A stretch of 64,000 bases of DNA from NCBI GenBank assembly GCA_964352675.1, contig CAYGSN010000002.1, positions 1-64,000 of the forward strand, read 5' to 3'. This document shows, in pieces, positions 44,828-56,022 of this stretch. The DNA is from CAYGSN01 sp964352675 (lineage in GTDB: Bacteria; Pseudomonadota; Alphaproteobacteria; Micavibrionales; Micavibrionaceae). The number at the start of each line of letters is the position of its first letter. The first letter of the stretch is position 1. The notes beneath the pieces were generated by a model, which had not been told where the DNA came from, did not search any database, and was given only the letters and a program-made list of their open reading frames with translations. The translations under genes and the position numbers were made by a program.

Positions 44828-44842
44828 CAGCAATAATTGCTG
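44828..44842. terminator. Weak palindrome between convergent genes, possible bidirectional terminator
   Basis: CAGCAATAATTGCTG is self-complementary over 7 bases on each side. It is followed by AAAATTTTG on plus and by TCTTTG on minus. It lies between the GIY-YIG gene and the end of the giant adhesin gene, where both transcripts should stop. Stem is short and AT-rich. Confidence 0.35.
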
Positions 44843-44861
44843 AAAATTTTGTAGTAACGAA

Positions 44862-47800
44862 TTACTCTGTTAAAGCTTTTAAAAGCTCTTTCTCACGCTC
44901 TTCGTAATAGAATGCTGCATCATCGAATTGTTCGCTGACATTACGGGCATAAGCGAAGTTTAAATTTTGTATACCCTGTATTGTTGCCTCTTTACCATCA
45001 ATACCATTCGTCTTTTCAAACATGGCGGCAAAGAGTTCTGATTCACGCATATAAACCATGTCAGCCGGAATATCCGCTTCTGAGCGTTGCAAGCCTTCAT
45101 TCTCTGTAATATCGCCTGAGGAGCCAATAGAAGCATTATTGCCTGAAATGCCTCTAATTTCAGTATCATTCAACCGTTCTGCGTCCATGTTCTGGATTTC
45201 AAGAGTGACGTTATCGTGAACAATACGGCCCAGACCGCTTTTACCATAGAAAATATTGAAATCTGTTGCTGCAAATCTGAGTAGTTCTGCGCCGTAGAGC
45301 CCTCTGTAATCCTGTCCATATTTGCGTTGATTAAAATCATCTTCGATATAAGTGGTATCAGAGAAGCGTTTTGTGCCGATATTGTCTGCTTCGATATAGT
45401 TATCATCGCTATCGGTATTTTCATTAAAATCGGTCAAAAGAATGTTCACGAGTTGATCGAATGAAAACTCACCGTCATTAACACGAATGGTCAGGTTGAA
45501 GCTTGTTTTGCCGGATTCATAGTCGGTGGCTTTCAGAACAACCAGTTTGTCACCGATCACGTTAAAATAGTCGCTGTCCAGCCCAGCTAGAACCGTGTAG
45601 GTATGTGCCGGACCGTCAACGTCCACGGCAGAGAGGCTGGCAATTTCTGCTCCAATTGCAGTATTCTCGATAAAATTATTTTTGCTGAGAACAACGTTTG
45701 TCGGCGCTTCGTTGACGTTGGATAGGTTGACGGTCATTTCTGCTGTGGTGGCTCCGCCCAGTGTGTCCTCGACCCGAACTGTGAAGACATGTGTAGCAAG
45801 GCTCTCTCTATCCAGCTTTGTGCCGTCTGCGACAATAATCTGTCCCGTGCTGGAGATTGCGAATGCGCCGTCATCATTGCCGTCTGTGATGAAGAACTTT
45901 AGGTTAGCCGGCGCATCTTCAAGGTCGGTGGCAACAACATTACCGACGACAGTGCCATTTGCTGAGTTCTCTGCCACGCCAAAGGTTTGGCTGTTCACAG
46001 TCGGGTCGGTGTTCGCGAAATTAACATTAATTGTAAACGTATCCGCAGCGGTGGTGATGGCTCCGTCGCTCACTGTGTAATCAAAGCTGTCTGTTGCGTT
46101 AAAGCTGCCGTCATGGACGTAGACCACATCCCCGTTTGCGATATCTTCGTATGTGAAGCTGTTGATCGCAACGCCGGGATTAGTTTTGAGCTCAAACTGC
46201 CCATCGGATGGCGCGCCTGTGATTGTAATCGTGATTTCATCGTCGCTATTGTCCGGATCGGCGATTGTGAATTCGCTGGTCAGGATGGTTTTCGTAACGC
46301 CGGGCGCTACGGTCAAAGCCTTGTTGGTCACCTGAGGGCCATCATTTACAGGGGTAATCGTAAGGTTGAACGTATCGGCCACCAATGTCGTGCTGCCGTC
46401 GGTTAAGGTAAAGTCGAAGCTGTCTGTGGTTGTTTCGCCGCCGTCATGAACATACACCACACGGCTGTTCTGGATATCCGCCAGGGTGAAGCTATTGATC
46501 GCAATGCCGGGATTTGTGGTGAGTTCCAACTGTCCGGTATCTGGCGCATTTGTCACCGTGTAGGTCAAGATTGCCGCATCGGTATCAGCGTCTGTGGCGT
46601 TCAACATCGCCGTGGTCAGTGTGTGCGTTGCGCCTTCATTTAAGGTGGTACCTGCGTTTACGGTTTGTACGGGGGCGTCATCACCGGGCACAACGTTGAT
46701 ATAGAAGGTTCCGGTGTCGGTCCCTGCCCCGTCAGCACCGCTATCGGCTAGCTCGATATCAAATCCGGCCTTAAGGGTTTCTGATCCGTCATGAACAAAT
46801 TTCACAACTCCGTTATCAATATCATCTTGCGTGAAGGTATTTTGTGTTGCCCCATTTACCTCAATATGGCCGTTTTGCAGGTTGGTTGCGGTATAGGTCA
46901 GCCCTGCTCCGGAATCATCCGGATCGGATTCGTTCAGCATGGCTGAGGTGATCACCAGATCCGAGCCTTCATTCATGTTGGGTGTATCTGTTGTACTGAT
47001 GACGACATTGCGGAAGAAAGAGTTGGAATTGCCGGCGGCATCGTCATCAGACAGGAAGAACATGTGATTAAACGCGCCTGTACCAATGGCGCCGACATTG
47101 ATAGAGTAATGGGTCCAGCCGTCTGCTGTTTGATAACTGTTAAATGCTTGGTTAAATCCGGCATTGGGATCTGTCCCGAAAAGTTCAATATTCAAGTCAG
47201 CAGCCTGATAACTTGTATCAGCGCTAAATGTCAGGCCGTGAATTTCGCCTTCATTGGTGCTGCGGAAGTCAAATTCAATGGTGGTCCCGGCGGTGATATT
47301 GACCGGCAGGTTGATGCGTTTCCAGGCATTGCCTTCAACAAGCAAGGTGTTTCCGCCGTCCAGGATCTGATAAGAAGACGGCTGACCGCCCTGGGCATCC
47401 TGTCCTCCTACGCCGCTGACCGTATAATCATTGAAATTAATGACGGTTGTATCGGTGGTGTTGTTTACAATAACAGGCGCATCATTAACGGGGGTGACGG
47501 TAATCGCAAAGCTGCCCGTTGCCGCGATGGCCGTATCTTCCCCGCCATCGGCAAGAGAGATATCAAACCCGGCGGTAATGGTTTCTGATCCGTCATGTAT
47601 AAACTCAACCATTCCGTTGTTAATATCGGCCTGAGTAAATGTGTTCTGCGCCACACCATTGACCTCAATCACCCCATTAGAAAGGTTTGATGCCGTGTAA
47701 GTGATGTTGGCTGCATCATCACCGGCATCCTGATCCGACCCCGCCAGCATGGCGTTTGTAACGGTAATGGTTGCGCCCTCGTCCATTGTCACGCCTGTAT

Positions 47801-50800
47801 TGGTGTCGATGGTTGGGGCTTCGTTGATATCGGTCAGGTTGATATGAATGGTTTGTTCTGTAAATTCTGCGCCCGGCGTGCCGTCATCTGTGGCGCGGAT
47901 CACCAGGTCATAGGATGTGTTGCCGGTGTCGAAGTCCAGATTGGTGGAATCGATAATGGTGATTTCCCCGGTCGTGACATCAATGGCAAAGATTCCATCC
48001 AGATTGCCGCTTTCAATAGACCATGTAACGGTGTCATTTTCGGAATCTGTTGCATCGGCATCAATAACCAGAGTTCCGTTGCCCAGATTCTCTGCAATAT
48101 CAATTTCCAGCGTGGCGTCGGGGTTGTCCCTGCCCCATTTGGCCATCAGGTAATCCTGGACTGTTGTAACCTCGTTGGCGTCCAGAGCCGTGTTCCATGT
48201 ACGGATTTCACCAACAAGACCGGTGAAGGGCGCATTCGTTAGAGATGCTGTCGGGTTTGTCGGATCGCGCGTGCCGTTCACATCATTTCCGATCCCGCCT
48301 TCATCGCCATGGACAACTTCTGCGATATTCGCACCGGCAACCGCTGTACCACCATTCAGCGTGGCTTCAAATGTATTGGGACCAACATCATGGATTGCTG
48401 TTAGCGTATAAATCGAATTGGCCTCTACGGCGCCTAAATCAATAACCGAAGCATCTACGCCTGCATTCATATAGGCATAAGCGTAGAGATTTCCGTCCAC
48501 AATCGTAAAGTTATATCCGTTCGTACCCCCGCCCTGTTCGAAGATAATCTGGTCGCCCGCAACGCTTGTCCCCGTTCTGAAGGTGACTGCAAAAGAGCGG
48601 TCGCCGGAGGTGCTGTCATTATAATCCGTGGATTGTGCAATACTCAGCCCCTGTGTTGTACCGCTGAAATCAACACCGCCAAGGTCGGTTCCAAAGCCGT
48701 CAACGTTATAGGTAACCCCTGCTCCGGTTGCATTGTTAATTTCTAATCCTCCGCCTGCGCCGTCGATCCAGACATCACCGGGCAAGGTTGGATTTCCACC
48801 CGCACCGACAGGGGAAAGCTCATTGGTGTAAAAGCGGAAGCCAGTGATGGTTTCATTATAATTTGTGTTATTTTCACCGCCGACCCCGGAATTAGTGCCG
48901 CCTAACCCGCCGGATCCACCGCCATGAATTCTGTTGCTCTCAAATGCGCCGGAGGGGGCTGCCGCAGTGCCTAATAACTCGGGCGTACCGCCACCGCCAA
49001 CGCCGCCTTCAAGGAACCAGGCGGTAACCGTACCATTGTCAACATTCAGTTCACAAAAAATTGTCCCTGTTTTACCCACCAGCGGGGCTTCGGAGGTGCG
49101 CAGAATCGCTGCTGTTGTTAACCCGGCATCGTTGCCGCCCGGAGGGGCCGCACCATCACCTGCACGCAAAACAAAATTATCATTGTTGTCAAATCCTACA
49201 TAAATTCCAGTTCCACCACCCCCGGCTTCAAATAATGAACCGCTGGGATTGGCAGGAATTGTCAGATCAATCGCAAAAAAGCTGTTTGCGCTTTGCGGGA
49301 ATTGCGTGGGGGTAGAATTGAACGGCTGTGTACCTGATCCTGTGGTAAGCGGCGTGCCAAGTATGGATTCAGGATTATCTGGGGTCAGCGCCTCTGGCTG
49401 GTCGCCCGTATCACCATCGGCATCAATATCCAGCGCATCAAAATGCAATACACCGCCACCAATAGCATCAATTCCGCTGGGGTCCGCGTCATTCCCGATG
49501 CCGGTATAGCCGCCGAGCGTCGTAATGATTGGGGCATCATTGACTGGCGTTACCGTAATATCAAACGTATCCGCCGGCAGCGTTGTATCCCCGTCTGTAA
49601 CCGTGAATGTAAAGCTGTCACTCAGCGTGTCAGAGCCATTGTGGTCATAGATGACAAGGCCGTTTTGCAGGTCCGCCAGTGTGAAGGAGGTAATCGGTGT
49701 GCCGGGAGCGCTTGAAAGCTCTAATGTTCCATTCGTAACGCCGGATGTTATTGCAAATATAACATTCGTCGCGGCATCATCACTGTCGTTAATGTTTAGC
49801 TCAGCCGTGGTGAGGGTCACACTGTTACCCTCGGTGATTGTAACACCTGTATTTGTAACAGACCCGGGGGTATCGTTGAACCGCACTGTGACATCAATTT
49901 CATCAATCTGGTTGCTGCCGTTATCCTCTGTCACCCGGATGGTCAGGGTGTAGGTGTCCTTAACGGTGGCATCCAGCGCCGCATCATTGGCGATTGTAAT
50001 TTCTCCTGTGACAGGATCAATGGCGAACACTCCGCCGGTGTTTCCGCCCTGAATGCTGTAGGTCAGGGTATCTCCTTCCGGGTCGCTGCCCATCACGAAG
50101 CCCACGGATGTGCCGTTGGTGATATCGGATGCATCCGGATTGTCATGAGAAACAATATACTCACTGTTGTTAATGACATCAGCGGCCTCCCATTCAATCA
50201 CATAGGATTGTCCGGATGTCAGCGCTGCATCATACCAACGCGTGTTCGTGGACATGATAATTCCGTCTTCAACGCCGGGCTCGCTAGTGTTCCAGTTGGT
50301 GTATGCGCCATTGACCGCCGAACCGTTCGCATCGCCGAGCCAGAACTGCTCTCCGGCCTCCGGCCCTTCAACCCAGATCCATTCGCCTTCGACGGCGGAA
50401 TCACTCGCACCCATCCAGACATTGTCACTGATAATACTGTCTACGAAGGTGTTCTCAGCGGCAGAGCTGATTGTGACCAGGTGGCCGCCCACGCCGTTTA
50501 ATGTGGTTGCTGCCGCATTGGCCTGCGCCGTTGCAAAATCAACATTCGCATTCACAAATTTATAGAAGTTGCCTGTGGATGCATCATAACGCAAAGACGG
50601 ATCCAGGTTTAAAACCGCCTGAACCGGGTCCAGAGACGGCAATTCATCAAAATTGGTGATATCTATTGTTATGGTTGTATTGGAAAACAGTGTCCCCATG
50701 CCGTCATCTGTGGCGCGCACTGTAAGCGTATAGCTGCTCAGCTCTTCAAAGTTAATAACGCTGCTATCATTGATTGTGATTTCACCGGTATTGGCATCGA

Positions 50801-53800
50801 TTGCGAACGCGCTTTGAACGTTACCACCTACAATCGAATAGGTCAGTGTGTTGCTCTCTGCATCCGTTGCGGTGACCATGGCGATAGAGGTGCCGTCACC
50901 GGCTGTTTCAACTGTTGAATACGGGCCGTTTACCCCCCATGATGGGGCCGTGTTCTCTTCGGCATCCAGCAGGTTGATTGTCACAGTCTGTTCTACAAAA
51001 TCCGGCGTTCCGGCGTTATCTGTCGCGCGGATCGTCAGGGTGTATGAGGTTGTTCCGGATTCATAATCGATCGCGCTATCATCCAGAACGCTGATTTTAC
51101 CTGTTGTGGCATCAATGCCAAAAATGCCGTCACCTGTGCCGCCGGCGGTGATTGTATAAGTCAGGCTTTGGCCGATATCCGCGTCAATCGCATGAACCGT
51201 TCCAACAACATCGCCATTGGTGACCAGTTCGGAGACATCAAACACAGGCGCTCCTGCTCCTTTGACTTCACGAATTTCAAGATTGTCTATCCCGTAGGCT
51301 TCAGAGTTTGCGTTACCGGTATTGTTCAGGTCCGAACCGAAGCCCAGCTTGATATCTGCGCCTTGTGTATCGATGCTCAGGTTGATACGGAACATCTGAT
51401 CCTGGTTTCCGGCAAAGCCGATATTGGTGTTGGGATCACTGATTTTATCGACGGTCCATGATATGTTTCCGTTCGACCCGCTTGGGATAACATCGTCTGC
51501 TGTGCTGAATGGCCCGATGGTCGCAGCCATCGCATCATCAATAAAGATCAGGAAGTTTTCACTTTCCCAGGCATCCAGCTCATAAAAATCAAAGCTGATT
51601 TCCACAAAATCCTGTGCGCCTGAGAGAGTAAATGTCTTGGAAATATCTTGGTCCGTGCTGCTTGCGACATCATTGACAAAACGGCCCAGGAACTCGGTGA
51701 AATACTGCCCGCCTGCTGTGGTTGTATTATTGCTCCATCCTGTTGCGCCGCCTTCAAAGTTTTCTGACGCCACAATTGTTGTGTTGGCTAGGATAATGGG
51801 TGTGTCGTTCACCGCATCCACTGTGATTGTGAAGCTGTTGCCTGCGAGGGGTGTTGTGCCGTCATCAATGCTAAAGCCGAAGCTGTCTCCTATTCCGGAG
51901 CCGCTATGTTCATAGGTGACAAGGCCGTTATCAATGTCATCCTGCGTGAATGTATCGTTCAGCCCCAGAGCCACACCGCCGAGCTTTACCGTGCCCTGCA
52001 CTGCGGCTGTTGTAATGGTATAGGTGATTTCATCGGCTGTATTATCGACATCGGAGGCCGAGAGCATGGAACTGTTCAAAACGGTGCTGAACCCGTCAAA
52101 AATGTCTACGCCTGTGTTGGTGTCGAGCGTGGGGGCGTCACTAACGGGGGTGACTGTAATTGCAAATGTATCGGTTGCTGTGATGTCTGTGCCGTCTGTG
52201 ACCTCAAAATCAAAAGAGTCCACTGTGGTTTCCGACCCGTCATGCACATAAACCACCCGGTTGTTCTGGATATCGTCCAGTGTAAAGCTGTTAATCGCAA
52301 CGCCTGGATTGGTGGTTAATTCCAGCTGGCCGTTCGTAACCGCGCTTGTTACCGTATAGATAAGATCGGTTGCCGCGTTATCAGGATCTGTCACATTCAG
52401 GACCGCCGCCGTGATCGTTGTTGTCGCCCCTTCATTGGCGGTAAGTCCGGTATTGGTGCTCACCACAGGGGCGTCATTCACCGGCGTAACCGTGATGTTA
52501 AACGTAGCCGCCGGCAACGTGTTGGTGCCGTCATCCACGGTAAAGTCGAAGCTGTCTGCTGCTCCTTCGGAGCCGTCATGCACAAAAACAACCAAGCCGT
52601 TCTGGATATCCTCAAGCGTAAATGAATTCACAGAAACACCAGGGTTTCCGGTCAGCTCAATCTGGCCGTTGGTGGGTGCACTTGTGACGGTGAAGGTTAA
52701 TTCCGCCGCGATATTATCAACGTCTGTGGCGCTCAGATCTGCAGCAGTCAGGGCTTGTGACCCGCCTTCGGCAACAGTCAGTCCCGTGTTCGTGCTGACA
52801 ATCGGTGCGTCGCTAACCGGGTCAACGGTGATACTGAATGTGGCGACTCCGGTTGTGTCGGTTCCGTCTGTGATTGTAAAGTTAAAGCTGTCTGAGGCAG
52901 TTTCCGATCCATCATGCACATAAACCACACGGTTATTCTGCAGATCGTCCAGTGTGAAGGAATTAATGCCCACGCCTGCCCCGGTCGTNNNNNNNNNNNN
53001 NNNNNNNNNNNNNNNNNNNNNNNNNNNNNNNNNNNNNNNNNNNNNNNNNNNNNNNNNNNNNNNNNNNNNNNNNNNNNNNNNNNNNNNNCACGCCTGCCCC
53101 GGTCGTTAGTTCCAGCTGTCCGTTATCAAGCGCGTCCGTGAGGGTGAAAGTGACATTAGCGGCCGTATCATCAACATCCGTTACATTCAGTGCTGCGGTG
53201 GTTAGCGTCGTTGTTGCTCCCTCATTTGCGCTAAGGCCGTTATTAGCGGTGACGACCGGCGCGTCGCTCTCCGGAGTGACGTTGATGGTTAGGTCTTCTG
53301 AAAAGAATCCGTTCAGATCAATGGTCATTGTGCGAGAGGCTGTCGGTGTATCGGAGGTATTTCCGTAGGTGATATTCTCAATCAGGCGCTCCAGTGCTGC
53401 CTGAGACGTGTTGGCTGTGAAATTAATGCTCAGGTCGCTGCCGTTTGTTCCATCGGAGGCGATAGAGCCTATGATGGAGCCGCTATAGAGAATATTGGTG
53501 CCGTCAAAGCCGATCTGGCCTGCTCCATTGCCTTCATTCCGAATAGAGATTTGATCTTCCGTTCCACCATCCGTGGAAACGTTGAGTGTCTCTCCGTTAA
53601 AATCGAAAGTCGTACCGCCAATAAGAACGTCGCTATCAACAACCTGATCCGCTGCATTCACCGTATCTTCTGCAAAGGTCACATCCGGAAGCAGCGCCCC
53701 CAGGGAGGCGTCAAACATTAGTCGCTTTTCAAGCGCGATAGATTTGGAGCTGGAAAGCTTCACCCGTTTCATATATTCACATACCCTCGTATTGTCCCCA

Positions 53801-53808
53801 GTTTCCAT
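44862..53808 (-). CDS. Giant LEPR-XLL/cadherin/CSPG-repeat surface protein (adhesin)
   Basis: Predicted secreted adhesin. Closing the 100-N gap (see finding) gives one frame of about 2,942 residues. Order: an N-terminal LEPR-XLL-like motif (SIALEKRLMFDASLGA) with no Sec signal peptide; a first module to about residue 180; four tandem 112-residue CSPG/cadherin-like units (about 183-670); a jelly-roll-like module (about 640-810); cadherin repeats; a C-type lectin-like domain (about 1030-1170, with WMGASDSAVEGEWIWVEG and YTNWNTSEPG); another CSPG unit; two LamG/ConA-like regions (about 1390-1620 and 1650-1850); more cadherin/CSPG units; and an acidic 190-residue tail without RTX nonapeptides. 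Start at 53808 or, more family-like, the ATG at 53772 (MKRVKLSSSK). Last gene of the operon with the M50/HlyD/TolC exporter genes, 53 bases behind the M50 gene. Confidence 0.85.
51804..53262 (-). repeat. Tandem 336-base CSPG/cadherin-like repeat array
   Basis: Four consecutive modules, each beginning DAP/DTP and containing the pattern NGQLELTTNPGVAINSFTLD then VVYVHDGSE. Unit boundaries at 53262, 52808, 52472, 52136 and 51803 give 454, 336, 336 and 333 bases. Removing the 100 N and one 18-base overlap copy makes the first unit exactly 336. Further dispersed copies occur around 49530-49870, 47460-47830 and 46000-46680. Confidence 0.85.
52989..53088. other. Assembly gap (100 N), probably artefactual
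   Basis: The 18 bases before the gap (52971-52988) and after it (53089-53106) are identical. Overlapping them joins the two halves of the giant gene in frame, so the gap probably contains nothing. Confidence 0.9.
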
Positions 53809-53861
53809 TATAGTAAGAAAACCCTTATAAACCGTTAATTTTCAACGGTTTTATGGCTAAT

Positions 53862-56018
53862 CTAAAGGTTGGTTTCTGCGGTGATGAGGGTGAGTGTTTT
53901 TCTTAGAAATGAACCAAAAATGCTTTCGGAACGCCCATGCAAGGCCAAAACTCCCCTGACAGCGAACTCCGTTGAAGTCTCGCTTTGCATCAGTGGGACG
54001 GCTTTAACCTGATAGATGGCTTCTCGTGCAATGGCGGTTGCCGTATGATTTTCCTGCGGCGCGGCCGGAATATCGCCCCCCAGATAAGAGGCCAGCTCGA
54101 GGCGCGCAAGAGTTTTGCTGCTACTCTTCTCGATGCTCTTAAAGGTCGTTTTTGTTGCAGAAAGTGGTGCAAATTCAGGAATAAACCACCCTTGAAGACC
54201 TTTTTCGGTCTTTTCCAGTCTCCGTTGCTGATTTTCGTTGGCGTAGGCTGTGATTTCCTGTTTTTGCATTGAGATTAATACGCCAATTGGTGTTTGTGTA
54301 TCAATCCAGCGACCTTCATGGATATCGCCGCTGGAGACGTACACTATTCCGCCAAACGGCGCGTACACCTTAAGCCTTTGTTTTTTATCATGAAAACTTT
54401 TTAACTCGGTGCGGGAGGCGTTGATTTCCTCATCAATTGTACGTCTTTGACTATACAGTTCGGGCTGTAAAATTTCACGCCGCTTTATTTCAAGTAAATT
54501 CTGAAGATTTTGTTCTAGTTGACTGATTTTATTATCTAGTTCATTTGATGAAAAAGAGATCAGAAGGTCTCCTTCCTTCACGGCTTGACCCGTTTCTAGG
54601 TTCATGACCTCAATACGGGCCGGAACCTCGGCATATATATTCAGCTGCTTGCCGCTGTGCATAACGGCTGGAAGGCGAACCTCACCCTGCCAGGGAATAA
54701 AGAGGCTGAGCAACATAAGGATGAAAATGCCCAGAGATATTTTGGAGCGAAGACCGGCATGGATTATGGCTTCGCGGTGTTCCCACCAATACCGCAGCTC
54801 TTTTAAGACTGGCAATCCAATGAAAATAACCAGTTCCAGCGCCATCAGGAAAAACCCCAGTGGCTGGAAGAACATGTGATACACCAAAAATGCGATCCCT
54901 ATGAATAAGAAGAACCGATAGGTCATGAGCGCAAAGCCAAATCCTTGCAGAAATCGCTGACGTTCCGGCGGCAGGACTTCCGGTTTTTCCTCTTCCCATC
55001 CCCAGACACTTTTGCGCAAACGCCATTTTGCCCACGCAGTGGCCTTATCCTGCATGTTATCAATGCCCAGTATATCGCAAAAAATGTAATATCCGTCGAA
55101 CCGCATGAGCGGATTCAGGTTCACCAGAAAAGATCCGGCTGTGGAAACAAGAGCAACAAAGAACGCCATGCTTTTCAGTGCGCCTGGAGGAAGAAAATGC
55201 CAGGCGATCAGCGCGATCGTAGCCAGAATGATCTCACTCATCACGCCAGCCATGGCAATGAAGATACGGTGCTGCCGGTTTTCTAGCCCCCAGGCATTGG
55301 TGGTTTCGGTATAAAGTACCGGATACAGGACGATAAAGGCCACACCCATCGTGGGAACCTTCACGCCGTAGCGCGTGGCGGTGAGCGCATGGCCGAATTC
55401 GTGCAGGATTTTGACAAAAATGGTGGTCGCGCCGATTAAAATAGCGCCCTGCAGGTTAAAGTAATCCATAAAAGTGGCGCTAAACTCTTCAAAACGCTGA
55501 AAGGTTAGAAAAACAGCATAAAGAAATACGCCAAGAACAAAGATCCAAAACGGTCGTGTGAAGGCCCAGGAGAAATAGCCAATTGCTTTATCCAGAAATT
55601 TTTGCGGCTGAAATAGTGGCAGGGTAAAAAACAGGTAATTGTGCAGCAGTTTTTTGGCTGCAGAAAGCTGTCCGGCGGCATGTATCTGTTGAATTCTTTG
55701 GGTTTGTTCTTGTTTCTCAACAGCCAGAAGCTGGTTGGCCTCAAGAAAGAGCAAAAGCTCCTGCAGAAAGGAGATATCAATCGCTAGGGGCGTTTGCTCT
55801 TCAATGGCATCAAGAATGTCTTCTGCGCTGTCATAGCGGCCGAAACGCGCGAGGCACTCAAACTCTGCCCAGCCGATTTTAAAATATTTATGCGCAACTG
55901 GATCATAAAGTGTCCAACTGGGGGATCCGTCATGTTCCGGTGGGCCGCGTTTAAGCTGTAAATCCTGGCGCAGTTTTGGGATGCGGAGAGGCTGTGAGTC
56001 TTCTCTCTTACCGAACAT
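53862..56018 (-). CDS. M50-type membrane metalloprotease fused to an HlyD-like barrel-sandwich domain
   Basis: 718-residue membrane protein. The N-terminal 100 residues resemble a PqqD-like winged helix (WTLYDPVAHKYFKIGWAEFE). Membrane helices begin near residue 157. The zinc motif HEFGH is at 206-210 (FVKILHEFGHALTATRYG), and the third ligand region NLNPLMRFDGYYI is at about 300-311. Several more helices extend to about 430. From about 440 it has a lipoyl/HlyD-like half-motif (AEVPARIEVMNLETGQAVKE), a coiled-coil hairpin and the returning half (LKVYAPFGGIVYVSSGDI). Such proteins are annotated as putative peptide zinc metalloproteases. Four bases after the GAF-HlyD gene, upstream of the giant adhesin. 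Acting as the energised or processing part of its exporter is inference. Confidence 0.85.
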   Translation of the reverse strand: MFGKREDSQPLRIPKLRQDLQLKRGPPEHDGSPSWTLYDPVAHKYFKIGWAEFECLARFGRYDSAEDILDAIEEQTPLAIDISFLQELLLFLEANQLLAVEKQEQTQRIQQIHAAGQLSAAKKLLHNYLFFTLPLFQPQKFLDKAIGYFSWAFTRPFWIFVLGVFLYAVFLTFQRFEEFSATFMDYFNLQGAILIGATTIFVKILHEFGHALTATRYGVKVPTMGVAFIVLYPVLYTETTNAWGLENRQHRIFIAMAGVMSEIILATIALIAWHFLPPGALKSMAFFVALVSTAGSFLVNLNPLMRFDGYYIFCDILGIDNMQDKATAWAKWRLRKSVWGWEEEKPEVLPPERQRFLQGFGFALMTYRFFLFIGIAFLVYHMFFQPLGFFLMALELVIFIGLPVLKELRYWWEHREAIIHAGLRSKISLGIFILMLLSLFIPWQGEVRLPAVMHSGKQLNIYAEVPARIEVMNLETGQAVKEGDLLISFSSNELDNKISQLEQNLQNLLEIKRREILQPELYSQRRTIDEEINASRTELKSFHDKKQRLKVYAPFGGIVYVSSGDIHEGRWIDTQTPIGVLISMQKQEITAYANENQQRRLEKTEKGLQGWFIPEFAPLSATKTTFKSIEKSSSKTLARLELASYLGGDIPAAPQENHTATAIAREAIYQVKAVPLMQSETSTEFAVRGVLALHGRSESIFGSFLRKTLTLITAETNL

Positions 56019-56022
56019 GGCC

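Noticed and set aside
45682..52923. Many plus-strand open frames of 60-180 codons inside the giant adhesin gene
   Set aside because: They mirror the repeats on the coding strand, share no family motifs, and recur in the same antisense frame of each repeat.
52136..53262. CRISPR-like periodic repeats
   Set aside because: The 336-base period is coding, encodes protein modules and varies mostly at silent or conservative sites.
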